A DNA stretch of 64,000 nt from Microbacterium sp. C5A9 (GCF_022627955.1 NZ_JABXGD010000006.1:1-64000), one strand, 5' to 3'; counted from the stretch's first letter, positions 1 through 13,091 are shown. The notes: a model not told the origin generated them from the letters alone. Program-made: numbers and translations.

Positions 1-16
1 TGTTGAGTTCTCAAGG
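1..16 (-). promoter_or_regulatory. rRNA leader-type motif (TTGAGAACTCAACA)
   Basis: On the minus strand the first bases read CCTTGAGAACTCAACA. This TTGAGAACTC element is typical of the leader just upstream of 16S rRNA in actinobacteria, where it belongs to the processing and antitermination region. It lies about 50 bases downstream of a good sigma70-type promoter pointing left, so an rRNA operon probably starts immediately left of the window. The 16S gene itself is not visible. Confidence 0.65.
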
Positions 17-71
17 ATCGGATGCTCCCACGACCCAGTCATCACAACCAGGCCCGAAGGGCAACTTCTCT

Positions 72-99
72 ATCTTAGCCACCCTGTCTCGCTTGTCAA
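72..99 (-). promoter_or_regulatory. Probable rRNA operon promoter
   Basis: On the minus strand there is a perfect -35 TTGACA at 99-94, a 16-base spacer, and a -10 TAAGAT at 77-72. This is the strongest sigma70-like promoter I noticed in the window. Transcription would start near 65 and run left through the TTGAGAACTC leader motif and out of the window. The match to consensus and the leader motif fit an rrn promoter. Confidence 0.7.
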
Positions 100-411
100 A
101 TCGGCGCGCGATGCGAATCTTGGATCCGCTGCGCAGCCTGTGACAGCCGCAGATGGGGTGGATCTCCCATCCTAGACGCACGCGTCGTGTCTCACAAGTG
201 AGAGGAGGGAGGTGGTTCTCCGCTTGAGGGGGGTGAAGCTCTCGGCCTCTCCGCTTCCCTGTGGGGCGAACAAGTAATAAGTTACGTGGGTTCCGGGGTT
301 CTGGCAAATCGAGGCGCTCCCCCCGGGCGTGTCGGCGCGGCCGCCGCGGAAGCTTTTTCCTGTCCAGACGCGGGAAACGCCCGGGATGACCGCGCGGAGT
401 ACGATCGCACC
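100..411. other. Intergenic region upstream of the CoA-transferase gene
   Basis: About 310 bases between the leftward rRNA promoter and the first rightward gene. I see no convincing coding sequence. The translations that cross it lack codon-bias support and start inside the neighbouring gene. It must hold the promoter of the gene at 412, but no clear -35/-10 pair could be assigned. Confidence 0.4.
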
Positions 412-1731
412 GTGCTCGACCACTCGAATTCCGCGCCCTCGGGCGCCGTGCTCCGCCGGGTGTTCGCGGAGCTCGCACTGACGCCCGACGCCGCCGACCC
501 CGATGCCGTCCCCACGCACGCCGTGCCGCTCCCCTCCCGGCTCGCGACCGCCGATCTGGCGTGGGCGAGCGTGCGGGCGGTCGGCGAGGCGGCGGGTATC
601 CGCACACTCCCGGATCCCGACCGGGTCTCTCTCGCCTATCGCAGCGACACCGTCTTCGCCGTCGACGGGAGGCGGCCCGACGTGTGGTCTCCCTACTCGG
701 GGTTCTGGCGCTCCCGTGACGGCTGGATCCGAACCCACGGCAACTATCCGCACCACGCCAGACGGCTTCTGGATGCTCTGGGTCTCCCCCACGATGCGGA
801 CCCCGATGCCGTGCGGGCCGCGGTCGGCGAGAGGAGCAGTGCGGAATCCGTCGACGCGATCGCACACGCCCGAGGGCTCGCCGTCACCGTCGCTCCCGAG
901 AACCGGGAGTCCGACACGACGTTTCGAACTCGCCCCCTGCTGGAGATCGACGGTCCAGACCTCCTCGGCGCCGCGCTCTCCCCCGCGGTACCCGACCGTC
1001 GACCGCTCGCCGGCGTCCGCGTGCTCGATCTCACTCGTGTGATCGCCGGCCCTGTCTGCACGCGAACGCTCGCTCTGCTCGGCGCCGACGTGCTGCGCAT
1101 AGATCCTCCCCTCCTGCGTGAGCCGGAGTGGCAGCACCTGGACACGGGACACGGCAAGCGCTCGGCCGTGCTCGATGCGAGAAGCGCCGTCTTCCGGGAC
1201 CTGCTCGACGAGGCCGACGTCATCGTCCTCGGCTACCGACCCGCTTCACTCGCGCGCCTGGGTCTCTCGGCAGAGGCGCTTCGAGAGCGGTATCCGCGCC
1301 TGCTCATCGCCGAGCTCAGCGCGTGGGGTGCCGAACACCCCGATCGCGCGGGTTTCGACAGTCTCGTCCAGGCGGAATCCGGCATCGCGCTGATCGAGTC
1401 GCAGGACGGCACGACGCCCGGCGCCCTCCCCGCGCAGGCGCTCGACCACAGCACCGGATACCTGCTCGCCGCCGGGATCACCGCCTTGCTGAGACGCCGT
1501 GCTGCCGCGACCGGATCGTGGCACATCAGGACGTCGCTGCGGCGGATCGCCGCGGAGCTGCTCGGGATGCCCCGTGGGTCGGCGCCCGCTCAGCTTCCGG
1601 TCATCGACATCGCACCGCATACCCGTTCGTTCGCCGTCTCAGGGCACCGGGTCACCACCGTGGCCCCGGCGATCTCGGGAGTCGAGTTCAGCGCGCCCGG
1701 ATCGTGGGGGACGGATCGCCCGGCCTGGTGA
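412..1731 (+). CDS. CaiB/BaiF-type (family III) CoA-transferase
   Basis: About 439 residues. Family III enzymes move CoA between carboxylic acids. The C-terminal half shows the family core: RPLAGVRVLDLTRVIAGP at about residues 200-217, then LLGADVLRID, a GHGKRSAVLD segment, LLDEADVIVLGYRP, and ALDHSTGYLLAAG, where the Asp matches the family's catalytic region. The N-terminal 190 residues look like a degenerate second copy of the fold. I chose GTG at 412, preceded by GGAG, because codons upstream of it look non-coding. The last 44 bases overlap the convergent DUF4184 gene. The substrate cannot be read from sequence. Confidence 0.8.
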   Translation: MLDHSNSAPSGAVLRRVFAELALTPDAADPDAVPTHAVPLPSRLATADLAWASVRAVGEAAGIRTLPDPDRVSLAYRSDTVFAVDGRRPDVWSPYSGFWRSRDGWIRTHGNYPHHARRLLDALGLPHDADPDAVRAAVGERSSAESVDAIAHARGLAVTVAPENRESDTTFRTRPLLEIDGPDLLGAALSPAVPDRRPLAGVRVLDLTRVIAGPVCTRTLALLGADVLRIDPPLLREPEWQHLDTGHGKRSAVLDARSAVFRDLLDEADVIVLGYRPASLARLGLSAEALRERYPRLLIAELSAWGAEHPDRAGFDSLVQAESGIALIESQDGTTPGALPAQALDHSTGYLLAAGITALLRRRAAATGSWHIRTSLRRIAAELLGMPRGSAPAQLPVIDIAPHTRSFAVSGHRVTTVAPAISGVEFSAPGSWGTDRPAW

Positions 1732-2509
1732 AGCGCCGGAACAGCGGCACCGCGAGACAGAGCACCAGCGTCAGCACTCCCCACAGCGCGCAGGCGGGCG
1801 GCAGCACTCGGTACGCCAGATGCTGGACGGTGAATTCGTCGGTGAGGGGTCCGTAGGCGATGACCCCGATGATCCACGCGCTGATCAGCACCGCCGGCAG
1901 TGAGAGCCACCAGGCGATGCGGACTCCGGCGGGAACGACCTGCACGACGTCACGCGCCTCCGCCCGACGAAGCCGGAGAAGCGCCCAGACGCCGAGGATG
2001 ACGAGGCCGATCACGCTGGATCCGTGCTGGAGCCATTTGTATCCGGTGAGCGGTCCCCACATCTCGTCGAGCGCGGGCAGGACTTCGACCCCCCACCTCT
2101 TCTCGTGGGTGAAGAGATCCCACAGGATGTGCGACACGACGCCGACCATCAGCGAGACAGCGAGCAGCAGAGGGGCGAACGGCGTGCCGGAGCCGACACC
2201 GACCGCGGCGCCCGCCGCCACGCGCCCGGTCTGCGACCAGTCCCTCGGCAGCCTCCGCGCCAGTGCCGACGGCGCCAGTTCGCCGACCGCGGGACGCAGG
2301 ACGACTCGCCACACGAGGAAGAGCACGAACGCGATGGTGCTCGTCCACACGACGTTCGCGAGCGTGTGCGTGAACGGGTAGTCGACGCCGGCTCCCCGCA
2401 GGAACAGCGGGAGGTCGGGGGTCATCGCGCCGATCGCGATCGCCGCGGGCACCAGAGGCGTGCGGATGAACGGTAGCGCGATCACCGCGTGGCTCGGAGT
2501 GAACGGCAT
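1688..2509 (-). CDS. DUF4184 family membrane protein
   Basis: 273 residues, starting MPFTPSHAVIALPF, the characteristic DUF4184 opening with its PSH motif, followed by a TPDLPLF segment. Several hydrophobic helices follow, and a conserved HILWDLFTHEKRW stretch lies mid-protein. The family resembles membrane-bound metal-dependent hydrolases of the YdjM type, but its biochemical role is unknown. The ATG at 2509 has a GGGAG ribosome site just upstream, so I rejected a start 20 codons earlier. The 3' end overlaps the converging CoA-transferase gene by 44 bases. Confidence 0.8.
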   Translation of the reverse strand: MPFTPSHAVIALPFIRTPLVPAAIAIGAMTPDLPLFLRGAGVDYPFTHTLANVVWTSTIAFVLFLVWRVVLRPAVGELAPSALARRLPRDWSQTGRVAAGAAVGVGSGTPFAPLLLAVSLMVGVVSHILWDLFTHEKRWGVEVLPALDEMWGPLTGYKWLQHGSSVIGLVILGVWALLRLRRAEARDVVQVVPAGVRIAWWLSLPAVLISAWIIGVIAYGPLTDEFTVQHLAYRVLPPACALWGVLTLVLCLAVPLFRRFTRPGDPSPTIRAR

Positions 2510-2592
2510 CAGGAACTCCCGTCGCGGAGGGATCCGGGTGACGATCCGGGCTCGAGCCCGGATCGCCACCGATGGACGATCGGCCGGCGCGA

Positions 2593-3894
2593 TCAGGCCA
2601 GGAAGAGTCCGGCGAGGGTCTTCTTGCCTCGGCGGAGCACGGACACACCACCGGGGAGAGAGCCGACGACCGTCGCCGCGTCATCTTCCACGCGTTCGCC
2701 GTCGAGCGAGACGCCGCCCTGGGCTATCGCGCGGCGCGCCTCGGACAGGCTCGAGACCAGTCCCGTGGCGACGAGCGCATCGACGACCGTCGATCCCGCA
2801 GAGACCGTGGCGTTCGGCAGCTCGTCCAGCGCCGTGCGCAGCGTCGACGCGTCGAGGGTGGTCAGGTCACCCTGACCGAACAGCGCTTCGGATGCCGCGA
2901 TCACGGCGGCCGCGGCGTCGATGCCGTGCACCGTGGCGACGACCTCGAGCGCCAGTCGCTTCTGCGCGGCACGGCGGAAGGGTTCGGTCTCGACCAGCGC
3001 GGCGTACTCCTCGATCTCGGCCCGAGTGAGGAACGTGAACACCTTGAGCCGGTCGATCACATCGACATCTGCCGTGCTGAGCCAGAACTGGTACATCCGG
3101 TACGGGCTGCACATCTCGGCATCCAGCCAGATCGCGTTGCCCTCGCTCTTGCCGAACTTGGTGCCGTCGCTGTTCGTGATCAGCGGTGTGCCGATCGCGT
3201 GCGCGGCGACGCCTTCGGCTCGACGGATGAGATCGGTGCCGCTGGTGAGGTTGCCCCATTGATCCGAACCGCCGGTCTGCAGCACGCAGTCGTACTGGCG
3301 GTACAGCTCGAGGAAGTCCAGGCCCTGCAGGATCTGGTAGCTGAACTCCGTGTAGCTGATGCCCTCATCGGAGTTCAGGCGCGCAGCGACAGCATCCTTC
3401 TTCAGCATCGTGCCGACGCGGTAGTACTTGCCGACCTCGCGCAGGAAGTCGATCGCCGACAACGGCGCGGTCCAGTCGAGGTTGTTGACGATGCGCGCGG
3501 CGTTGTCGCCCTCGAAGCTCAGGTAGCGCTCGACCTGCGTCCGCAGCCGTTCGACCCACTCCTCGACGGTCTCTCGCGTGTTCAGCGTGCGCTCCGCCGT
3601 GGGCCGCGGATCGCCGATGAGTCCGGTCGACCCGCCGACGAGGCCGAGCGGCTTGTGTCCGGCGAGCTGGATGCGACGCAGCGTCAGCAGCTGCACCAGG
3701 TTTCCGAGGTGCAGGCTGGCAGCGGTCGGGTCGAAGCCGCAGTAATACGTGATCGGGTCTCCGGCGAGAAGGGCGCGCAGCGCCTCCTGGTCAGTGGACA
3801 CGTGGACGAGGCCGCGCCACAGCAGTTCGTCCCACACGTTCTCGAACGTGGGGTCGATCGCCGGCGGGGCGGTCGTCAGAGCGGTATTCGACAC
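2593..3894 (-). CDS. tyrS: Tyrosyl-tRNA synthetase
   Basis: 433 residues, full length for bacterial TyrRS. This class I synthetase charges tRNA-Tyr in the cytoplasm. The HIGH-type motif is HLGN at residues 62-65, the YYCGFDPTA tyrosine pocket precedes it, and the KMSKS-type loop is KFGKS at 246-250. TGGSDQWGN is also present. A C-terminal S4-like RNA-binding domain covers about residues 365-430. GTG at 3894 gives the family-typical N-terminus; the frame is open further upstream, but that stretch is not conserved-looking. It appears to be monocistronic. Confidence 0.95.
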   Translation of the reverse strand: MSNTALTTAPPAIDPTFENVWDELLWRGLVHVSTDQEALRALLAGDPITYYCGFDPTAASLHLGNLVQLLTLRRIQLAGHKPLGLVGGSTGLIGDPRPTAERTLNTRETVEEWVERLRTQVERYLSFEGDNAARIVNNLDWTAPLSAIDFLREVGKYYRVGTMLKKDAVAARLNSDEGISYTEFSYQILQGLDFLELYRQYDCVLQTGGSDQWGNLTSGTDLIRRAEGVAAHAIGTPLITNSDGTKFGKSEGNAIWLDAEMCSPYRMYQFWLSTADVDVIDRLKVFTFLTRAEIEEYAALVETEPFRRAAQKRLALEVVATVHGIDAAAAVIAASEALFGQGDLTTLDASTLRTALDELPNATVSAGSTVVDALVATGLVSSLSEARRAIAQGGVSLDGERVEDDAATVVGSLPGGVSVLRRGKKTLAGLFLA

Positions 3895-3959
3895 GCGCTC
3901 CAGGCTATCAGCGGCGAGCGGTCGCTCCAGGCCGTTCGCGGGAGCGGGTCGCGGTCCCC

Positions 3960-4775
3960 TCAGCTGTGCGCGGCCCACCACACGAGGAAGGCGGCTCCCA
4001 ACCCGATCACCCAGCTCACCAGGCTTCCGACCAGAAAGTACTCGGCGCGGGCGCCCGTCTCACCGTCGCGCGAGATCTCGGGGAATCTGACGATGCCCTT
4101 GGCGGCGAGCATCGCCGCCAGGATCGGGTAGGCGGCCGCGAGGGTGAGGATCATGACCAGGATGCGCTCCAGCGGACCGATTAGGCGACCGCCCTTGAAG
4201 CCGGCGCGCGGATCACGGGCGGGGACGGCATCGGCCTCGGGCGCGGCATCGGCATCGGCATCGGCGGACTCGACCGGCGCGGCGGGGATCGTCTCCGCCT
4301 CGACGGCGTCCGGCCTGGGGATGCGTGCGAGTTCGGCCGGCCGCCACGTGTGCTCGCCGTCGAGCGCGGCGCGCACGACGAGATTCGCCGACTCGAGCAG
4401 GAACACCCCTGCGCCCACCGTCAGCATCGCGAGATCGAAGGGGACCTCGCCGAACGGCGAGCGGATGCTCCACACCGCACCGATCAGACCGGCATCCGCG
4501 CGGGCGCCGAGAGCGACCACGGATCCGACGCTCAGGACTCCGAGCAGCACTGCGGGCCAGAATCCGAGAGGGGCCCGCCGCTCGGACGGCATGCACCACA
4601 CCCAGAGCGCGCCGACGACGAGTCCCGCGAGCATCGGCAGCAGGGCGTCGCTCACGCTGCCCAGGAGCAGCAGGATCACGGCGACAGTGAGGTAGCCGAC
4701 CCACCGACGTGGAGCGAACTGGCGGACGAGATCGGCGGCGCCGACTGCGAGGAGGATGAACCCGGCGACGATCAT
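3960..4775 (-). CDS. Multi-pass membrane protein in an operon with satD
   Basis: 271 residues with roughly six to seven hydrophobic helices, three or four near the N-terminus and two at the C-terminus. They are separated by an Ala/Asp/Glu-rich cytoplasmic stretch at about residues 160-195 that includes ADADADAAPEAD. I do not recognise a named family. Its ATG overlaps the stop of the SatD-family gene by four bases (ATGA), so the two are translationally coupled and probably work together. Confidence 0.7.
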   Translation of the reverse strand: MIVAGFILLAVGAADLVRQFAPRRWVGYLTVAVILLLLGSVSDALLPMLAGLVVGALWVWCMPSERRAPLGFWPAVLLGVLSVGSVVALGARADAGLIGAVWSIRSPFGEVPFDLAMLTVGAGVFLLESANLVVRAALDGEHTWRPAELARIPRPDAVEAETIPAAPVESADADADAAPEADAVPARDPRAGFKGGRLIGPLERILVMILTLAAAYPILAAMLAAKGIVRFPEISRDGETGARAEYFLVGSLVSWVIGLGAAFLVWWAAHS

Positions 4776-5416
4776 GCGAGGGATCCTCTCAGCGCGACGA
4801 GTCCTTCGAGGAGCGCGGCGCTTCCGGCGTTGCGCAGTGATTTCGAGACGCTCGGCTGCGAGATCCCCTCTTCTGCTGCGAGCTCATGCTGCGACCTGCC
4901 GACCAGACGTCCGTAGGTGAGCCGACGCTCGCGTTCGTTCATGACCCCGACGAGCTCGTCCCGGACGAGGAGGTAGGCGTTCGAGGCGGCGATCGTGCTC
5001 TCCATGACCTCATCCTGCCCGGGGGCTCCGACAATCCAGGTCCGCGTGCGGGGCACCGCACGACCCTCTCGCGCGTGCACGGTCTCGATCGCGGCGCGCG
5101 CCGCATACCAGCCCGGCCCGTCCGCCAGTTCGCCATGCACCGAGTCGACCGCACTCACGTCTCCGATGCCGATGCCGAATCGGAACGCGATGCCGTCGGG
5201 AAGGCCGAGCTGGATCATCAGCAGCGAGACCATCGCGTCCTCGAGCGAGCGGTAGACGCCCTGCTGCTCGTCTCCGACCGTGGGGGTCAGCGGATGCTGG
5301 GCGAGAGGAAGATCCTTCTCGACGCGGACGATGGTGTCGTCGAGGATCCGCTGCGCCGCCGTGCGATCGTCGAGCTTGCGAGAGCCCACGATGTCGGCGA
5401 GTACGGCGATGACCAT
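4772..5416 (-). CDS. SatD family protein with C-terminal helix-turn-helix
   Basis: 214 residues. The N-terminus, VIAVLADIVGSRKL, is the SatD signature, and DEQQGVYRSL and FRFGIGIGDV segments follow. Residues of about 165-205 form a helix-turn-helix (SQHELAAEEGISQPSVSKSL), so the protein may bind DNA and regulate its own operon. SatD proteins were named from a streptococcal operon, but their exact role is unsettled. The gene is first in a two-gene operon and diverges from the DUF1349 gene across 59 bases rich in short repeats. Confidence 0.75.
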   Translation of the reverse strand: MVIAVLADIVGSRKLDDRTAAQRILDDTIVRVEKDLPLAQHPLTPTVGDEQQGVYRSLEDAMVSLLMIQLGLPDGIAFRFGIGIGDVSAVDSVHGELADGPGWYAARAAIETVHAREGRAVPRTRTWIVGAPGQDEVMESTIAASNAYLLVRDELVGVMNERERRLTYGRLVGRSQHELAAEEGISQPSVSKSLRNAGSAALLEGLVALRGSLA

Positions 5417-5475
5417 GGCATAACCGTATCACGAATAACTTGGCTTTATGCCCTATTTGGCTATACGCTCGGAAT
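5417..5475. promoter_or_regulatory. Divergent promoter region with repeated TTGGCTWTA and GGCATAA motifs
   Basis: This 59-base gap separates divergent genes and is AT-rich compared with its surroundings. TTGGCTTTA at 5440-5448 and TTGGCTATA at 5457-5465 form a direct repeat 17 bases apart. GGCATAA at 5417-5423 and TTATGCC at 5446-5452 are inverted. The set looks like an operator, and the adjacent SatD-family helix-turn-helix protein is the natural candidate ligand. That pairing is inference. Confidence 0.45.
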
Positions 5476-6063
5476 ATGCCTGAATCAGACATCATCTCCT
5501 GGGCCGACGGCTCCTGGACACACGCACCCGCCGATCTCGTCACCGATGCCGAGCACCTCGACGTCACCGCCGTCGAAGGCAGCGACGCCTGGCGTCACAC
5601 CGCCTACGGCTTCGTGCACGACACCGAGCACGCACTGCTCGCTCCCCTGCGAGTCGGGGAGGCGATGGACGTCTCCTTCCGCGCCCCGTGGGACGGGCAG
5701 TTCGACCAGGCCGGACTCTTCGTGCGCATCGACGACGAACACTGGATCAAGGCGGGCGTCGAGTTCGCCGACGGCCACCTCGGGCTCGGTGCGGTCGTCA
5801 CCGACATCCGCTCGGACTGGTCCGTCGGATACGTCGACAACTGGCACGGCAGCGAGATCACGGTGCGGGTGAGCCGCTGGTCGGATGCCGTGATCGTGCG
5901 CGCACGCGCGGCAGGCGGCGAATGGCGTCTGGTGAGGGTCGCGCCGTTCGACGGCGATGCCGACGCATCCGCCGGACCGTTCCTCGCCGCCCCCACCCGC
6001 TCCGGCCTCGTCGTGCGATTCACCCGCTGGACGCGGTCGGCCGCCGACGTCGCCCTGCACTGA
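5476..6063 (+). CDS. DUF1349 domain-containing protein
   Basis: 195 residues forming one concanavalin-A-like beta-sandwich domain of the DUF1349 (YtfJ/regulation of enolase protein 1) type. The conserved segments are WRHTAYGFVHD, MDVSFRAPW, FDQAGLFVRID and HWIKAGVEF. There is no signal peptide, so it is cytoplasmic; its ligand is unknown. ATG at 5476 lies only 11 bases after the TTGGCTATA repeat and lacks a well-spaced ribosome site, so the message may be nearly leaderless. A strong hairpin follows. Confidence 0.8.
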   Translation: MPESDIISWADGSWTHAPADLVTDAEHLDVTAVEGSDAWRHTAYGFVHDTEHALLAPLRVGEAMDVSFRAPWDGQFDQAGLFVRIDDEHWIKAGVEFADGHLGLGAVVTDIRSDWSVGYVDNWHGSEITVRVSRWSDAVIVRARAAGGEWRLVRVAPFDGDADASAGPFLAAPTRSGLVVRFTRWTRSAADVALH

Positions 6064-6090
6064 GCCGAGCCACGGACGACCGACCGCGAG

Positions 6091-6140
6091 CAGAACGGCC
6101 CGGGGAGATTCTCACAAGAGAGTCTCCCCGGGCCGTTCTG
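6091..6140. terminator. Strong bidirectional terminator hairpin
   Basis: A perfect 18-base-pair stem (6091-6108 with 6123-6140) encloses a 14-base loop. It lies between the converging DUF1349 gene and argH and can end transcription from both sides. The T-tract is weak, as is common in high-GC actinobacteria. Confidence 0.8.
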
Positions 6141-6159
6141 CGTCGGGGGTGCGGCCGTG

Positions 6160-9723
<3,564 letters not shown>

Positions 9724-9727
<4 letters not shown>

Positions 9728-10644
9728 GCGTTCGTCCCTGCGCTTCCCAAGACCACTTCTGTTCCGATTCCCTTGCTGGTGAAGAGTTCGACGAGCACCG
9801 AGTGCGGCACCCGTCCGTCGATGATGGCGGCGGCGTCGACGCCGCCCTCGATCGCATCCAGACACGCCTTCATCTTCGGGATCATCCCGGATTCGAGGGT
9901 CGGGAGCATCTCGATGAGAGCCTCCGAGGTGAGGTGCGAGACGAGCGAGTCACGGTTGGGCCAGTCAGCGTAGAGACCCGGCACATCCGTGAGGATGACG
10001 AGCTTGCGCGCCTTCAACGACACTGCGAGCGCTGCTGCCGCGGCATCCGCGTTCACGTTCAGCGACTGGCCGGGGTGATCGAGGTCGGGGGCGATGCTCG
10101 AGACCACGGGGACGCGACCGGCCGCGAGGTGGTCGAGTACGGGTGTCGGGTCGACCTCGACGACGTCGCCGACGCGTCCGAGATCGATCTCCTCGCCGTC
10201 GATCACGACGCCGCGTCGGCGACCGCCGAAGAGCCCCGCGTCCTCGCCGCTGAGTCCGGTCGCGATCGGCCCGTGCGAGTTGATCTTCGAGACCAGCTGC
10301 GGATTGACCTGACCCGTGAGCACCATGCGCACGACGCTGATCGCCTCGGTGTTGGTGACGCGGTAGCCGCCCTTGAACTCGCTCGGGATCTCGAGCCGCT
10401 GCAGCATGTCGGAGATCTGGGGCCCGCCGCCGTGCACGACGACCGGCTGCACCCCCACATAGCGCAGATACGCGATGTCCTGGGCGAAGGCCTCCTGCAG
10501 CTCGTCCGAGACCATCGCGTTGCCGCCGTACTTGACGACGACGATCTGATCGCGGAACTTCTTCAGCCACGGGAGCGACTCGATGAGCGTCGCGGCCTTG
10601 ACGGCGGCGACGTCGGGCGTGGTGTCCTGGATGTCGGTCGTCAT
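9724..10644 (-). CDS. argB: Acetylglutamate kinase
   Basis: 306 residues. It phosphorylates N-acetylglutamate, usually the committed and arginine-inhibited step. The amino acid kinase motifs are KYGGNAM near the N-terminus, HGGGPQI, and the ILTDVPGLY segment in the nucleotide site. The N-terminal extension of about 20 residues before LPWLKKF resembles that of arginine-sensitive hexameric enzymes. Its start overlaps the argJ stop. Confidence 0.95.
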
Positions 10645-11798
10645 GAGGCGTAGGCGCTGTTCTCGTGCACGTAGTCGTGGGTGAGGTCGTTGGTGAGGAT
10701 CGTCGCCGTCGCGTCTCCGACCTTGAGATCGATCACCAGATGCGTCGCCCGAGGAGTCAGGTCGACGTCGTCACGCGGGCGGTCGGGACCCCCCTCGCTG
10801 CAGACTCGCACGCCGTTCATCCAGACGTCGACGTCATAGGGGTCGAACTGCGCGGTGGTGGTGCCGATGGCGGCGAGCACCCGGCCCCAGTTGGGATCGT
10901 TGCCGAAGATCGCGGCCTTGAAGAGGTTGTTCCTCGCGACCGAGCGGCCGACCTCCACCGCCTCCCCCTCGGAGGCGGCGTGCCGGACCTCGATCGTGAT
11001 GTCGTGGCTCGCCCCCTCGGCGTCGCCCTGCAGCTTGATCGCGAGCTCCTGACAGAGCTCGCGGAGAGCAGCCGAGAAGTCGTCGAGGGCGGGCGCGACG
11101 CCTGATGCGCCGTTGGCCAGCAGCGTGACCTGGTCGTTGGTCGACATGCAGCCGTCGGAGTCGAGACGATCGAACGTGGTTCCGGTCGCGGCGCGCAGCG
11201 CGGCATCGGCTTCGAGCGGCTCGAGAACGGCATCCGTCGTGATCACGACCAGCATGGTGGCCAGGCCCGGCGCGAGCATGCCCGCTCCCTTCGCCATGCC
11301 GCCGATGGTCCAGCCGTCACGGCTGACGACCGCGGTCTTCGACACGCTATCGGTGGTCATGATGGCCTCGGCCGCCACGTCACCGCCGTCGCTCGAGAGC
11401 GCGGCGATCGCCTGCTCGGTGCCCGAGATCACCTTGCCGCGGAAGACCTCGTCGCCGACGCCGATGAGCCCGGTCGAGCAGACGAGGACGTCGCCGGCGC
11501 TGATGCCGAGCAGCTCTGCCGCCTTCTCGGCGGTCTGGTGCGTGGTCTGGAACCCGAAGCTCCCCGTGAAGCAGTTCGCGCCACCCGAGTTGAGCACGAC
11601 GGCTTCGACCACGCGGTCGGCGACGGCCTGCTGCGACCAGATGATCGGATTGGCCTTGGCCCGGTTGCTCGTGAAGACGGCAGCGCCGACCTTCCGGGGG
11701 CCCCGGTTGACGACCACGGCGACATCGGGCTTGCCGGTCGACTTGAGGCCGGCGGCGACTCCGGCCGCCTCGAATCCTGCGGGGGCGGTGACGCTCAC
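10641..11798 (-). CDS. argJ: Glutamate N-acetyltransferase / amino-acid acetyltransferase
   Basis: 385 residues. ArgJ recycles the acetyl group from acetylornithine to glutamate, and bifunctional forms also use acetyl-CoA. It self-cleaves before a Thr, and the expected LATML motif is present mid-protein after [22 protein letters not shown] matches the family's oxyanion region. GTG at 11798 overlaps the end of argC by four bases (GTGA). No argA-type synthase is seen in this window. Confidence 0.93.
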   Translation of the reverse strand: MSVTAPAGFEAAGVAAGLKSTGKPDVAVVVNRGPRKVGAAVFTSNRAKANPIIWSQQAVADRVVEAVVLNSGGANCFTGSFGFQTTHQTAEKAAELLGISAGDVLVCSTGLIGVGDEVFRGKVISGTEQAIAALSSDGGDVAAEAIMTTDSVSKTAVVSRDGWTIGGMAKGAGMLAPGLATMLVVITTDAVLEPLEADAALRAATGTTFDRLDSDGCMSTNDQVTLLANGASGVAPALDDFSAALRELCQELAIKLQGDAEGASHDITIEVRHAASEGEAVEVGRSVARNNLFKAAIFGNDPNWGRVLAAIGTTTAQFDPYDVDVWMNGVRVCSEGGPDRPRDDVDLTPRATHLVIDLKVGDATATILTNDLTHDYVHENSAYAS

Positions 11799-12847
11799 GG
11801 CGCGACTCCGTTCACTGAGAGGGCGCGGGACTCGGGCAGTCCCAGCGCGAGGTTCATGGACTGGATGGCAGCGCCTGCGGTGCCCTTGACGAGGTTGTCG
11901 ACCGCGGTGACCACGGTCACCCGGTTCGCGGCACGATCGATAGCGAGGCCGATCAGCGCGGTGTTCGCCCCGAGGACGTCGGCCGTCCGCGGGAAGTGGC
12001 CGGCCGGCAGCAGCTGCACGAACGTCTCGTCGCCGTACGCGTCCTCCCACGCGGCCCGGATCTCGGCGTCACTCGCATCGCCGACGATCGGCGCGGTCGA
12101 GGTGGCGAGGATGCCGCGCGACATCGGGACGATGACCGGGGTGAACGAGATGCGGATGCCGTCCGGCGCCGCCCCGGATGCCGCGGCGAGCGCCTGGCGG
12201 ATCTCGGGGATGTGCCGGTGGGTGCCGCCGACCGCATAGGGGTTGGCGGTGCCGAGGATCTCGCTGCCGAGCAGATTCGTCTTGAGGCTCTTACCTGCCC
12301 CCGAGGGGCCGACGGCGAGCACCGACACGATGTCGCCGGGATCGATCACCCCGGCCGCGACACCGGGCGCCAGGCTGAGGCTGACGGTCGAGGCGTTGCA
12401 TCCGGGAGCCGCGATCCGCGTGGCACCGCGCAGCGTCTCCCGCTGTTTGGCGCCGCCCACGAGCAGCTCGGGCACGCCGTACGCCCACGGCTCGTGGAAG
12501 TCGCCTCCGTAGAAAGCATCCCAGGACTCCCGCGAGGTGAGCCGGTGGTCGGCGCCCGCGTCGATCACGAGAGGGGTGTCGCCGAGAGCATCCGTGTACT
12601 GCCCCGACTGTCCGTGCGGCAGCGCGAGGAAGACGACGTCGTGCCCGGCGAGGATCTCGGGCGTCGTGTCCTGCAGCGTCAGATGGGCGAGCGACCGCAG
12701 GTGCGGCTGGTGCTGCACGAGCGGCTGGCCGGCATTCGAGTGCGCTGTGACGGTGCGGATCTCGATGTCGGGATGGGACGCGAGGAGGCGCAGGATCTCG
12801 CCGCCCGCGTAGCCGGATGCGCCGGAGACGGCGACGGAGTACGTCAT
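11795..12847 (-). CDS. argC: N-acetyl-gamma-glutamyl-phosphate reductase
   Basis: 350 residues. It reduces acetylglutamyl phosphate to the semialdehyde using NADPH. The N-terminal nucleotide-binding [14 protein letters not shown], the catalytic Cys in APGCNAST and the GTHRHIPEI segment are present. It is first in the arginine operon, so the promoter should lie in 12848-13041. No ArgR box was obvious there, although ArgR boxes are degenerate. The start ATG follows GGTAGAAGC, a modest ribosome site. Confidence 0.95.
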   Translation of the reverse strand: MTYSVAVSGASGYAGGEILRLLASHPDIEIRTVTAHSNAGQPLVQHQPHLRSLAHLTLQDTTPEILAGHDVVFLALPHGQSGQYTDALGDTPLVIDAGADHRLTSRESWDAFYGGDFHEPWAYGVPELLVGGAKQRETLRGATRIAAPGCNASTVSLSLAPGVAAGVIDPGDIVSVLAVGPSGAGKSLKTNLLGSEILGTANPYAVGGTHRHIPEIRQALAAASGAAPDGIRISFTPVIVPMSRGILATSTAPIVGDASDAEIRAAWEDAYGDETFVQLLPAGHFPRTADVLGANTALIGLAIDRAANRVTVVTAVDNLVKGTAGAAIQSMNLALGLPESRALSVNGVAP

Positions 12848-13000
12848 GCTTCTACCTTAACGGTCGGACCCCTCGTCGAACTCGGGGTGCAGTGTCGGGA
12901 ACCGGGGCGGCGACACCGGCACTCGACCGCCGTGCGTGAGCAGGCAGAAGCGCAGGGTCGCCTAGAGTCGGCGGCCGCCGCGGCGTCGGCGCACAGCGAT

Positions 13001-13019
13001 GACGCTCGGAACGAGCGTC
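13001..13019. other. Small hairpin in the argC leader region
   Basis: An 8-base-pair inverted repeat, GACGCTCG with CGAGCGTC, has a 3-base loop and lies about 150 bases upstream of argC. It could be a leader structure or part of a tandem terminator with the hairpin at 13042-13077. No T-tract or regulatory partner is evident. Confidence 0.3.
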
Positions 13020-13041
13020 AGAGAGGCGGTGGCGGCCGAAG

Positions 13042-13077
13042 GCATGCCGCGACGATAGCGCGCTCGTCGCGGCATGC
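13042..13077 (-). terminator. Terminator after the thiamine operon
   Basis: A perfect 14-base-pair stem (13042-13055 with 13064-13077) has an 8-base loop. It sits 15 bases beyond the stop of the ThiE-ThiD-TenA gene on its transcribed side and separates the thiamine operon from the arginine operon. Confidence 0.7.
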
Positions 13078-13091
13078 GCAAATCCGCTCCG

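Noticed and set aside
12962..13045. 27-residue minus-strand frame (MPSAATASLTLVPSVIAVRRRRGGRRL) ahead of argC
   Set aside because: It begins inside the terminator hairpin, has no good ribosome site and no recognisable leader-peptide features such as Arg run control with alternative hairpins. Kept only as a hairpin note.
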